Assembly (NCBI GenBank): GCA_020137815.1
Contig: CM035359.1
Coordinates: forward strand, 3,113,561-3,177,560
DNA: 64,000 nt
Direction of reading: 5' to 3'
Source: Hormiphora californensis
Taxonomy: Eukaryota; Ctenophora; Tentaculata; Cydippida; Pleurobrachiidae
This document shows positions 35,937 through 48,189 of the stretch, in pieces (the first letter of the stretch is position 1; each line of letters starts with the position of its first letter). The position numbers and the translations under genes were made by a program. A model generated the notes under the pieces. The model was not told the DNA's origin. It did not search any database and saw nothing but the letters and a program-made list of their open reading frames with translations.

Positions 35937-36030
35937 TGAGAGAGAAACTAGAGATCCTCTCTTGTTATCAATTTGATACCTCAAAGAGAGAGAGATAGAG
36001 AGAGAGAGAGAGAGTGAGAGAGAAACTAGA
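35836..36030. repeat. (GA)n microsatellite
   Basis: About 48 uninterrupted GA units (35838-35933), then a second short GA block. This is the only long GA-oriented array in the window; the other long arrays are CT on the plus strand. Confidence 0.95.
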
Positions 36031-36419
36031 GTGTGAGTGAAAGAAACCATTGAGTAGGCACTCTTGTACTATGACCTCCCACGCCCCGGACGTGCCCCCC
36101 CATACACAGTTACCACCCCGTCCGCCTTTATACAACAATATGAAATTAAAACAACTCAATTTATTACCAAAAAAGTTACCAAACAAATGTTAACCAATTA
36201 CCAGGAAGATGGATAAAGTTTTCAACAACACACACACACACACACACCCCACTCTCGTCTCTCACTCTCTCCTTTCCCTCCCTTGAGCTACGGGAAATTA
36301 ATCGAAACATTTATCGAAACTAGTTTAGAATATTTCAAGATGTAACACTGTCAAACACATTCGCACACATCTCTCCACAGATCAAGATATAGGAAACTAA
36401 CAATATGGGAATATGTCAT

Positions 36420-38640
36420 CTCGATCTGATATACCGGAAAAACCCCTTTTCCCCCCAAAACAGTTTTCCCGTTTTCATTTTAAAGGGTTTTTTTGCTCAA
36501 AGTTTTTCTTCGATCAATTTTGCTGACCCAAATTTTCCTGATAAACCCCTCCCGTAAAATTTTGGAACAGAAATTTATTTTCGCCGGGCCCATCACCAAA
36601 ATGGGGGGGGGGCTGTTTGTTTAAAATTTTTCCGTATTGTCTTTCCAGCAAAAAATCCCGAACCAAGATACTTTTAAAGGGGATTTAAAGGGGCCAATTG
36701 GTTTGGGGAAAAAAATAAAACAACAGGGGCTAAAAAACCAGGAAAGGGTGAAATGGGGTGTCGGGGGTTAAAAAACAGGGGGGGGTTTTGGGGGGGGTGG
36801 TGGCCGGGGGTTGGGGGGAAGGGGGGGTTTGGTGGGGGGGCCCGGGGGTTTTAGAGACAGGGGGGGTGGTGGGGGGGCGGGGGTTTTTTTTAAAGACGGG
36901 GAGGGGGGTGGGGGGCGGGGGTTTTAGAACAGGGGGGGTTGGGGGGGTGGCGGGGTTAAAAGGGGGGGAAAGGTTTGGGGTGGAAGGGGTTAGAGCCCAG
37001 GGGGTGGTGGGGGGGGGCGGGGTTTTAGAGCCAGGGGGGTTTGGTGGGGTGGCGGGGTTAGAGACGGGGAGGGTGGGGGGGTTTGGCAGGGGTTAAAGCC
37101 CGGGGGGGTTTGGGTGGGGCAGGGGTTAGAGACGGGGGGGGTTGGTGGGGGGGGCATGGTTAGAAAAGGGGGAGGGTGGGGGGTTTTGGCAAGGGGTTTT
37201 AAGGAACCAAAAAAAAGTGGTGGGGGGGGGAAAAAGAAAAATGTTTTTTTTTAATAGTAATTTAAATTGTTAATTTCCATATTAATGTCGAATTTTTCCC
37301 CCTCCCCAAAAAAAAAAAAAAAGGGGGGGGGGGTTTCCTTTAAAAATTTTTTCCCCCTTTCTGTAGGTTTCCCTTTTTTAGGCCCCTGGAAAAAAACGCC
37401 CAAAACTAACCTAAAAGGGATCCCTCGAAATCAAATTTTTCTCCAGATCCAGATCTGGCCCCCTTTTCCTTCTCTCGAAAGGAAATTTTAAAAACCTTCA
37501 AGTACACCCACATGAGGGGGGCCATATAGAATTTTGGGGTCCCCAACCCGGGTAAGTCTGAGTTTTGTAAGATTCAACCATCATTCCCATAAAAACCTGT
37601 GCCTGGGAATTTTTTTTAATTTTTTTTTTTTGGGGAACTCATTTGGGAGGGGTGTTTAAAATTTTTTCCCATGTTTATAAAATATTATATTGGCCGGGTT
37701 TTTGAACCCCCTTTTTAAAAATTTTCCAAAACTTGGGTCGAGGGAAAAAAAAATAAAACCTTTCAACTTCCGTCCTTGGTAAAAATGGGAAACCCCATCC
37801 GGCCCAGTGATAATCCATTTTTTTTTTTTTCACCACGCACCATTTTTTCTCTATGATGCTAAAATATTGAAGTTTTTCCGTAAAAAGATTTTGATTTGGG
37901 AAACAAAATAAATTGAAAGGCCACGGGAAAAGCGTTTATCTCCATTACAATACTGGGGGAGAGGGGGTTTACAGAATTAAAACCCAAAAGTTAAAACCAT
38001 GGGGATCCCCCGGCATTTGATTGATTGAAAAAACTCGGTAAAAAGGGGATAGAGGGGTGTCCAGAAAGAAGGGCCCTTTACACCAACTTTTCTTTTTTAA
38101 CAAAGAGGGGAGTTTTGGGAAAGAAAATCAAAATGGGGCAGTTAAACAGAGGGAAACCTGTAAAAAAGGGGGGAAGAGGTTCCAAAAAATGTACATTAAA
38201 ACCCCGTTACTATGAAAGGGGGAGGGGGGGGGAGAGACCCAAAAAAAGGGCATTTGCAAGGGGCAACTTTTGTAAAAAGGGGAGGAGAGGTGTCAGAAAA
38301 AATTGACATTACACAGTTACTATTTAAAAAAGGGGGAGCTTGGGAGATCAAAAAAAGGGCATTTGACTAAAGTGCAACTCTGTGAGGGGGAGAAAAGGGG
38401 TGTACAGAAAAAAGTACATTACCCCCACGTTACAAATTGTAACAAAGGGGGACTTGGAGAGATAAAAAACGGGGCAGTTGACTGAGGGGCAACCTTTAAA
38501 AAGGGGAAGAGAGGTGAAACAGAAAATGTACTTACAACACGTTACTATTTTAAAAAAGAGGGGAGCTTGGAGAGATAAAAACTTGGCATTGACGGTGCAA
38601 CTCTGTAGAAAGGGGAGAGAGAGGTGTACAGAAAGAATGT
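36420..38640. other. Homopolymer-inflated, probably low-accuracy consensus
   Basis: Long G, T, A and C runs, doubled bases and drifting repeat units suggest an unpolished long-read consensus. 36740-37200 is a G-rich tandem with GGTTAGAGACGGGGGGG units. From 38020 the tandem repeat becomes steadily cleaner to the right. Open frames here should not be trusted. Confidence 0.7.
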
Positions 38641-38765
38641 ACATTACACACGTTACTATGTAACAAGAGGGGAGCTTGGAGATATCAAAACAGGGCAGTT
38701 GACAGATTGCAACTCTGTAGAAAAGAGCGGAAGAGGAACAGAAAAGCGGACAAAAAACACAATCG
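38020..38765. repeat. Tandem repeat, about 115-bp unit, 6-7 copies
   Basis: Units contain GAATGTACATTACACACGTT, ACTATGTAACAAGAGGGGAG, GGGCAGTTGAC and GCAACTCTGTAGAAAGG. Right-hand copies are nearly identical; left-hand copies show inflated homopolymers. Confidence 0.85.
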
Positions 38766-40482
38766 CAGCAAAGTGAAGAGTTGCACAAAGAGAGATAGAA
38801 GGAGGATGTAATGAGAGGGAGGGAGAGGGAGATACACTTTGGTTGCGGTCTTGCTGACCGGGTTAGCTAACAAATCAGAAGTAAAAACAAGGAACAAACT
38901 GAACAAATGCAACAGAGCTGAAAGTGAGAAAAGGCGGGAGAACGGGACTGCAACTGTAGCTACTGGGGGTGCCAGACAAAACTTTGTTAAACTATGTATG
39001 GCGGCGCCATACCCCCATTCGATTCTCAAGTTGATCTAAATCTGTACAGTGTGTAGGCGTGACGATATATTTACTTTACTTCAAACAGCAATCCGACAAT
39101 ACCGGGTTCCATCCATGATGGATACGAGGGTACTCTCGAAACTTCGGTGTTGTACCACTTTGCAGGTTCACTCTGTGACCGATCGTGGTGTGCGTTTATT
39201 ATCTGAGACCCCGGTGTCGGATTGCTGTTTCTCGTGAACAAAGTTTTATATCAGACAAAGACAGTGGTTTCTGAAGAAGAATCAAATCAAACACATAACA
39301 AGCAATCGCACATCTCCATTTTGAATTATTAAACACTGGCATCGCGAGTCTCTGTGACAAGAAACCCATATCAAAAACCCTCACTTGAGGTTTGTGTTTT
39401 TAAAGTGGCCGTTACCATTAATTCAAAAAAGTTTGTCGCGAAAACTTTTTTCGAAAAAACTTGCGAAAAGTTGCCCGGCGAAATTTTTGAAATTTTGAAA
39501 ACGCGATATTTCGAGGAAAACGCGCCGCGGCGTTGCAAAATACGCCTGATTTTTAGCGCGGCTCACTATTTGCGCGTGAAATCACGATCCCACCAGATCA
39601 CTCACGCAGCGTGATAAATTGTGACACCAGACCCTAATCTGAGCGCGCGACAGTGCGCTCAGATGGGTCGCGGCGCCAGACAGCAAAAAACCACATAATT
39701 TCCTCGCCCAGCACTAGCGCCGCGCGACCTCCCTTAGAATACGCACCATGAATAACTCAAGAAATACCCCATAGTTCCGAAACCAAAAGACAAGTTATAA
39801 ATGCGTCATTCTATGATGCATTTATATTTTATAACTTTTCTTATGATTCATAAGTTTCAACTTGATGAAAGGACGTCCATGATTTTTTGGTCCTTTTTAC
39901 CCCTCGCTCCCCTCTGTCCGAGCCTGTCTGAACTTTCCAGACCCCCCTCCCCTTGTCCGAATTTCGTCCACTAAGAAAAAATCAAGCAACTAGACACACT
40001 TCTCTCTCACCAGTATAATTTTTCTTCAAAACCTGGGACAGTCCAAACTTCACCTCTCCCCCCTGTTCAGAGATGTCCAAAATTTGCTTCCTCCTCTACC
40101 CCTGGACGTCCTTTTTGAATGACCCCTAGCCTAGCTGCAGACTCCGGCAGACTAGATTTGGTTTGATTTACATCAAGTACATCACGTTGAAAGCTGTCAG
40201 ACATTGCATCACCTCTTATCTGAAATCGATGCCAAACCTGCACTGTTTGGCTAGACATGTTTGGCATCGATCTCAGATGAGAGGTTGATGTGCCAAACGC
40301 TTGTCGATCACATCACCAAATTTACAGTGACATTGTGAAACTGAAAGCGTAAATGCATAGGTATTACATTTTTGCACAAATCCACTACACATTTGTTAAA
40401 ATAACAATGAAACAAATTAAAAGTAGTTATTAGACAGGTTGCATTGATAGGAAGACGTTTCGATAATCTAATATATCTCCTG

Positions 40483-41825
40483 CAGGAAGCGACCGAATAT
40501 TCGGTTCGGTTCGGTTCGGTTCGGAAATTCGGTGTTTTTTGGGCGGTTCGGTTCGGTTCGGTTCGGTAGGAAATTTTGGCCGAACCACCGAATTTTTTGG
40601 TCAAAAAATGCCCAGAAATCGGGCTTTTTCATGCAAAATTTTTCAATTATTTCACGAAAATTGTATGGATTTCAATGTCAATTTCGCCGTATTAACCCTA
40701 TTTCGAATTGGTGGTGCTATGTGGAAATGATTTCGCTAGTTAGCGGGTTCGATATGGATTGATTTGATACCTGACTTCCCGTCGAATCGTGTCCTCATGA
40801 GAGGGTCAACAAATTCAGAAACTTTTTTTTCAAAAAATTCATGGAGAGCACCGATCAAGGTGTTAAGAATCATTCTCTGAAATTTTTAAAAAAAGTTTGG
40901 AAAATATTTCAAAGTCAATTTTATGGAAAATTTTCTATGTCAATTTTTTCGTACGAATCGTGTTTCGAATCGGTATTGCTAAGCGGGAGTGATGTTGCTA
41001 ATTAGTGGGTCCGAGATGGATTATGCTGATACGTGATCCCCCATCAAATCTAATTAGGAAGTTTAGGGGAAACGATTCATGTTTCAATAAATCCTGCTAA
41101 TTAGCGAGAGCACTGCCGCATAGCATCACCGATTCGCAACACTGTACGGCAAAATTGACATAGAATTTTTTTTTCCGAAATTGACTTTGAAATATTTTAC
41201 AAAGTTTTTTCACAAAATTAAATGTTTCTCTAAAAATTCATGGAGAGCATCGATCAAGGTATTGAGAATCATTACCTGAAATTTTGTGAAATTTTTTTTT
41301 GTGAAAAATATTTTAAGTAAATTATGGTATACGAATCGTGTTTCTAATCGACAATGCTAAACGGGAGTGATGTTGGTAATTAGTGGGTCTGAGATGGATT
41401 GTGCTGATACGTGATCCCCCATCAAATCTAATTAGGAAATTTAGAGAGACACGATTCATGGTTCGTTTAATCCTGCTAATTAGCAATACCATTCCCGTAT
41501 AGCATTGCCGATTCGAAACACGATTCGTACGCAAAAATTGACATAGAAAATTTACGATAAAATTGACTTTAAAAATTTTTTCACAAAATTGACTTTGAAA
41601 TTTTTTCAAACATTTTTTAACAAAATTTCAGAGAATGATTCTCAATACCTTGATCGGTGCTCTCCATGACTTTTTAGAGAAACATTTATACAGAAAAAGT
41701 TTTGTATGGTTCGGTTCGGTTACCGAAATTCGGTTCGGTTCGGTTCGGTTCGGTTCGGTAAAAAAGTTTTTCAAATTCGGTTCGGTTCGGTTCGATGGAA
41801 AAAAACCCGGTTCGGTCGTTTCCTG
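40483..41825. mobile_element. Non-autonomous hAT-like element with TTCGG arrays and 8-bp TSD
   Basis: 1,343 bp flanked by perfect ATCTCCTG repeats (40475-40482 and 41826-41833). The ends are CAGGAAGCGACCGAATATTC and, inverted, CAGGAAACGACCGAACCGGG. Both subterminal regions hold arrays of GGTTC (40498-40570 and 41708-41815). Inner segments around GGAGAGCACCGATCAAGG recur in direct and inverted order (40843, 41239, 41640). No transposase. Confidence 0.88.
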
Positions 41826-42238
41826 ATCTCCTGTCATTCCAAAGACACACAGTCAGTATACAGTCCTTCTATATATATATATACTCGAGGTCACAATCGG
41901 GAGAGAGATACATTATATCAGAGATTTATACCAAACATTTTTCACAGCTCAATGAAATTAAAATTAAATAAAATTCTATGCATATTATAATGTTAATAAG
42001 ATTAGTTAAAATTGAAAACAATCTGAAACAAGCTGCTAACCAAACTCGGAGAAATATCAAAGGGGGTGATATGGACAATTGGAAACCTTTTTTATTCAGG
42101 CTTTGCTTTGCTAGTAAAACGGCCACAAAATAGAAAACTAGACCAAAAAAGAACCCCACTCTCTGGCTCCCAAAAACCCTCTTATTGATTATCTCCTTCC
42201 CTGATCTGTCAGAGTATGTTGGCCTGACAGTTACTATA

Positions 42239-42269
42239 CACTATCATGGGTACTGTACCCATGATAGTG
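42239..42269. repeat. Perfect palindrome CACTATCATGGGTAC...
   Basis: CACTATCATGGGTAC and GTACCCATGATAGTG form a 31-nt near-perfect palindrome at the left border of the mariner-like foldback. Confidence 0.75.
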
Positions 42270-42271
42270 TA

Positions 42272-43474
42272 CAGGGTGTCCCACTGTCTTTGCATCACCT
42301 GCGATTTTGGGTCATGACCGGGCTCCATTAAACTAACCAAAACTCATCGAAAAATTGGTCAAAATGGTTCTAACAAAAACCAGTGTTCTAGAGAATTGTC
42401 TGGCGAACATTTTGGTTGCAAGATTGACTTTCCAAGTCTTACCAATCGTCCGATATATCGTCGTAAAGTCAAAATTACGTGTTCATGAAATCCGACCGGG
42501 GTTCACGTTTTGAAAAATTCACAAATGCAAAGTTGCTCGGATCACATTGCATCCCTCATAAGAGTTGTAGGAAATTGTCTGGCGGTCATTTTGGTACCCG
42601 GGTTTTTATCCTAGCTCAATGTTTAGAGTGTCTTATGACTGTCAGAACTGGAATTTTCCCAAAAGTGGTCTCAGGTATCGCATTGCATTTTGCCCTGTTA
42701 TGAAGCTCATAGCTGCTTGACTAACATCTTAGTGCATGATAGGGTTGAGATAGACCACTTGTGTATCCTACAAATTAACAGGGGCCTTGCCAAATCGTCA
42801 TAACAACCCTGTCAAGTGTCTAGATGAAATTGAGACGATATGTGCTGATTATCATGGGATTACACACGACACCGAGCCACCTAATTAGGGGTTGTGAGCC
42901 GATACCAACTAAGACTCAGCATAGAAAAATCTTCATGTTCCTACAGTCATAACGCAACTTAAACGTAGAGCTATGGAAAAAACCATGGTATCAAAATGAA
43001 CCTTAGACGATTCCAATGAAGCTCTTGTAAATTTCAAATCATTTTACCCATTTGTTGATGACACGTGATCCCCTCAAAAATGCTGGTTGAATTTCGTCTT
43101 TAGACAGTCATAAGACACTCTAAACATTGAGCTAGGATAAAAACCCGGGTACCAAAATGACCGCCAGACAATTTCCCACAACTCTTATGAGGGATGCAAT
43201 GTGATCCGAGCAACTTTGCATTTGTGAATTTTTCAAAACGTGAACCCCGGTCGGATTTCATGAACACGTAATTTTGACTTTACGACGATATATCTGACGA
43301 TTGGTAAGACTTGGAAAGTCAATCTTGCAACCAAAATGTTCGCCAGACAATTCTCTAGAACACTGGTTTTTGTTAGAACCATTTTGACCAATTTTTCGAT
43401 GAGTTTTGGTTAGTTTAATAGAGCCCGGTCATGACCCAAAATCGCAGGTGATGCAAAGACAGTGGGACACCCTG
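42272..43474. mobile_element. Tc1/mariner-like foldback element with TA target site
   Basis: 1.2 kb flanked by TA, with terminal repeats CAGGGTGTCCCACTGTCTTT. The arms are very long inverted repeats (at least 300 bp, near identical; centre about 42873). The CAGGGTGTCCC end and TA duplication fit the Tc1/mariner group. No transposase is left. Confidence 0.8.
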
Positions 43475-43549
43475 TACAACCTGAGTGTCTTCGATATTCT
43501 TCTGCAATTAGCAGCTATGAGAAACAGCTGGCCAGCTCAGCTGGGTAAG

Positions 43550-43790
43550 GCAGCGGATTACGGGGGCCCGTACCAGTCGCCCGTACCAGTCGCCCGTACA
43601 TTTGCTTTGCGCATTACGTTTCACCACACTTTCACCACAACGAAACACATACCCGTGACGCGCATGTACCTTATTTGTGGTGAAAGTGCGATGAAAAGTA
43701 ATGCGCAAAGCAAATGTACGGGCGACTGGTACGGGCGATCTATACGGGCGATCTATTCGAGCCCCCGTAATCCCCCGTGTAATACAAAGT
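43550..43790. mobile_element. Foldback MITE with GGGCGACTGGTACGGGC repeats
   Basis: GATTACGGGGGC ends and inner inverted copies of CGTACCAGTCGCCCGTACAT and GCAAAGCAAATGTACGGGCG. CGCCCGTA units are partly tandem. About 230 bp. Confidence 0.75.
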
Positions 43791-45146
43791 TAAAATAGTT
43801 CAGCACAATTTACAGCTATTACATTAATGTGTCTTGCGTATAACAGTAGACCCATACGCCATAGTATGGCAATACAATTTATTGGCTGTATTATTATTAA
43901 TACAAATATAATACACTGGGTTATCACTGACTGCAAATTGGTCTCGCTGCGCAGCGCTGCATAGAACACGCTCTACTCTGATAACCTAAAATTATAAAAA
44001 CCAAAATAATCAAGTTCATGTTATTATCTGATATTGTTTCTGATTGTTTTTTTCCCCTCATATTCTTGATGTCGTGTATCGACCCATGCGGGGTACCTGG
44101 GGTGTCTTCTCTGTCGACCTTTCAACAACAACGTTTTCTGTGTTCGTTATCTGTGGAATATGGAAGGAGTAAATGTGAGTATAATATTGGTTCCACACTT
44201 ACATACTAACACCCTCCATACCAACGTCCAACACCCTCCACATAGGTATGGGGGGGGGGGGGACTTGGGATGGAAGGAGCTTAAATGTGAGTATAATATT
44301 GGGTTTATTATACTAAGTTAGAACTCTTTTTATTTTATTAAAGTTATTATTTAACGAATAAAATATATGTTGAATGGGTGGAATAGATGGCATTCCATGG
44401 AATGCCATCTATGTCCTATCTATCCTATAGGATCGGACATTATGCATATACATATGCATAATATGACCATAACATGGACTGAGTCTCTGCAGAGCTCAGC
44501 CGGAAAATAAATGGAGAATAGCGAGCCATTGTGTTATGGCCGGCAATATTTTTATTAAAGTTATAAAGCCGTGTGATATTATTTAAAAATAATGCATAAT
44601 AAATGACTTGATTGGGCTATTTTTAAAAAAAGAATGCATAATAAATGACTTGATTGGGCTATTTTTAAAAAAGAATGCATAATAAATGACTTGATTGGGC
44701 TATTTTTAAAAAAAGAATGCATAATAAATTACTTTAAAAAAGGCATAATAAATGACTTAAGTGGGATATTTTAAAAATGCATGAGACATGACTTGAGTCG
44801 AGTGGGCATAACTTGTAAAAGCTGGGCAGCAGATGTTGAGTTACTCAACAAGGCAGCATGGTGATTAATGATTATTGAAACTGTGCGTACAGACTTACAT
44901 CAAGACTTGCACCAACATCAAATGATGTATAATGAGTTACTATCAGACGTTGGTGTAGGAGACCCTAAAGACGTAAACGACTCATTACCATTTCTGGAAA
45001 GCGAATCTTCGGGGAAAGAAATCGAAAGATCTTTTCCAATGACCAAATGTCAAAGCTTTGACATTCGGCAATTAAAAAAGGTATCGAAACAGAAACCCAC
45101 TCAATCACGTCAATATGAAATATGTTTCAATGAAAACTTGATAAGT
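43791..45146. other. AT-rich stretch with tandem repeats, no supported gene
   Basis: Contains a duplicated GTGAGTATAATATTGG segment (44174, 44287), a perfect palindrome ATAGATGGCATTCCATGGAA (44383-44412), and four tandem units of AATGCATAATAAATGACTTG (44591-44760). A 102-codon open frame at 44868-45176 has no recognisable family. Confidence 0.5.
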
Positions 45147-46608
45147 TCAAAATTGAACATTACTCACCGACGGTAGAATGCACTGAACGTATCTCTTCAG
45201 CTCGCTTCCTCTCACCAACAGGATGGTCGGTTTGGCCAGCAGGGTCAGTAGGGTAGTCCACGTGTGCACCAGGAAAATGGTATAAATCTCCGCTGAGATG
45301 GACACTCCCTCTGGTTTTATCAGCACATGGAACACCAGCTCCGTCCCGAGATATACCGTGGTGGTGATGAGGGTCACACAGGATAACAGGAGGACTGTCA
45401 CGGAGATCCGTTTGTTGATGTGACTGCTGACAGTAGTGGTCCTAGTTTTCCTCAGCTTTTTGTTGATCACGAAGGCCGCACAGAAGGTGATGAGGCCGGG
45501 TAGGGCGATTGGCACACCAAGAGTGATCATGTAGATGCCAAGGTCGGTGGGTGTCTTGGGGAGCATGTAGCATAGCTCCGCTCCCGGCAGAGGGTTGATA
45601 ACGAGATAGAACACGCTGTACATGTAGTCAAACTTGTTCTTCCTATACCCTGTTATCATGTAAACCTCAGAGAACACCACGCTCGCCCACCACACAACAC
45701 CGAACCATGCCACCACTTTAACCGCCATCCTGTTGATCCGTTGTAGTGGTGAGACCACCCGAATTGCCCGGGTGACACAGAGGATCATATTGAGGAAGAC
45801 CTCGGAGCGCGAGGAAACCAGGAAAGAGAAGCTGTAGAGAGGTACCAGCAGCACCAGGATCTCACGGATGTACATGACAGAGGCGATGAGAATTATTGCA
45901 CAGACCAGGGAACTCCTGAGGGAGAGTGCGGTGTGTTAGTAAATGCCGATCGAAGGACCAGAAAGTTTAAATTTCGAGCATGGACATTGGACTACCAAGA
46001 ATCAATATGATATGTATCTCGTGAAAAGGATGACACATGTGATCTGCAGATCAGTCTCCACCCCAAATAATTATTCTGTAGCATACATGTCTCCACTCCC
46101 AAATAAGAGAAGACATAATGAAGGTGTTTTTCAACTTTCAGTATACTATACAGTATCAGTATACTATACAGTGCATATAATTACAGTGACATACCCGGAC
46201 GAGATAATATCAAGGACGGCGGAATATTTGTAGAGAATGTGCTGGATGTTAGTTGTTTTGTTCCGGTAAAACATGAAGATTATCAGGTTTAATGTTACTC
46301 TGAAAATACAACAGGGCGTGTCAGAGAGAGATTATAACGGGTCTTTTAGTTAACCCTATCGTTTATGAGGTTTTGAGCATTGAGGTTTTTAATTTATCTT
46401 AGGTGCTCTGTGGTTTAGTTTAGAGTGGGATGTGGGATGTGTCTCAGCTTTTTACTCACCCGATACAACCAGTAATGGCAAGAGACGCGATGATGAAGAC
46501 GTTGGCAGCCTCACTGCTGAGATAAGTGGAAAGGTTACTGGCTGTGGGTGTTGCTGTTGTAGGGGATACACCATGATCACCCGCTGCTGCTGTTACTTCA
46601 ACGTTCAT
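45147..46608 (-). CDS. Rhodopsin-like seven-transmembrane receptor, 340 aa
   Basis: Three minus-strand exons: 46608-46460, 46299-46195 and 45915-45147, in phase. A short Ser/Thr-rich, glycosylatable N-terminus (NVEVTAAAGDHGVSPTTATP) is followed by TM1 (FIIASLAITGCIGVTLNLII), TM2, TM3 with LCVTRAIRVVSPL in place of DRY, TM4 (VVAWFGVVWWASVVF), TM5 with GVPIALPGLITF, TM6 (VTVLLLSCVTLITTTVYL) and TM7 with LAKPTILLVR in place of NPxxY. It is a class-A-like plasma-membrane receptor with degenerate motifs and an unknown ligand. A strong donor (TCG|GTGAGTAA, about 45165) lies just before the stop, so another isoform may replace the last six residues by a further exon. Confidence 0.78.
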
Positions 46609-47694
46609 TTCAGCTATAAAACATAATATTATTTGTTTTTAGGTAATCTTGAGATGTTTTATAGGTTCATTATATATTCAAGGATATGAAAAAATATAAT
46701 ATGCCCAATATGCAAGAACCAACAAATTATGATGGATTTCGGATCGAAACAATTATATCACATGGATTGCGGGGTTACACCCCTATTCCTACAAGAATAT
46801 GCAGAACACCTTCAAATCTGGTATTATTTGAAAAGGGATAAAAATCAATATATGTACATACATAATGCATATATGTATAGACAAAATCCCAGCTGGCTCT
46901 TATTGACAGATTGGCAATATAGATGGAGCGCTTACACCTCAATTCTTCTTAAGTATAAATCTAAAATTTCACACACAGGCATTACCACACATTACTGACC
47001 AACAGACTAATATAATATATTATGTAATATGTAAAAATAAGAATAAGTTAGATAATATATGATTACTTTAGTTAAACGGCTAACATCGATAATATATTGA
47101 ATATTTCCCCCGTCATTGCAAATCCCGTCGAATTTTAAGGTTTTAAATATCCTAGTCTAGCTGATTTATTCACTTTCATCATCGCACTTACTGATAGTTG
47201 CAACACTAGAGTTGTCCAAATCGGGGAGTTTAAACGTTTTCCAACGCCAATTTGTACCCCTCCAACGATCCCAACCAACGCTCAAATTGAGTGGAGGGTG
47301 CTAAGACCCAATGACAGATTTAGTCATTTTTTGAGGACAATTATCCCTAAAACGGTTCAAGATAGATCCTATGCTGATTCATAGTTTTTCCCAAGTTTCA
47401 AGTATTCCGATCAAAAGACCATAAAAAGTCCTCTTCTTGTTCATGGATATATAAACTACTACAGTTAGTGTTAGTGCCTGTTTCTTTTGACCGGAGGATT
47501 GACTGTCAATGGGCCACACACACACACACCTCAAGGTGTTCATGGCACGTGGCATCTCTTGACCACACATGTGTACATGACAGTGCACTATGATGTCAGA
47601 CTCACTATTCACCGACATAAGGAGCCGCTGTCACCCTGTACCATGACCAGGATACTTGGACTGATGCATAGCATGACGACACACATGTCCTCTA

Positions 47695-47754
<60 letters not shown>

Positions 47755-48189
47755 TCTCTCTCTCTTCTCTCACTCTCTCTCTCTCTCTCTATATCCCTCT
47801 CTCAACCAACATTTCTCTGGGAGACCCCCCACAGGGATAAAACTAGACATCACATTTGTGTTAACGTGCACGCCGATGATCGCCTGACACACACAACTGT
47901 GTCACACACACCCTCACTCTTGTTAGTCTGCCTGATCTACTTTTGCTTCCCGATATAAATACTCCACCTCATTTTTTAATAAATTCATTTTCGATAGTGG
48001 TGTCATTCCTGTACTGTGTCTCCTGAACCAGACTGCTCTTTGACAGACTGTAGCAACATATTTTAGTGCAGCAGGTGGCCTAAGTACTTGATCGATCGAT
48101 CATCAAGCAGACCCTTGAAAATTCGGCAAGAGCTAGAGGGCGGACACATTATATCTTCTCTGATCATACACTCCTCGTGGACGACCATC
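46609..48189. other. Intergenic stretch, AT-rich with (CT)n
   Basis: Contains (CT)n at 47697-47790 and short palindromic AT-rich sequence. No exon recognised. The region is shared by the divergent 340-aa GPCR gene (minus) and the Ig-domain gene (plus), so promoters for both are expected here. Confidence 0.5.

Noticed and set aside
36758-37096. 112-codon Gly/Val-rich open frame
   Set aside because: Lies in the inflated G-run region that looks like faulty consensus.
38025-38788. Several overlapping open frames in the 115-bp tandem repeat
   Set aside because: Repeat artefacts in sequence of doubtful accuracy.
44868-45176. 102-codon plus-strand open frame next to the GPCR
   Set aside because: Acidic, fairly gene-like composition, but no family, no clear splice partners and it overlaps the GPCR 3' end. 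Not supported enough to call.
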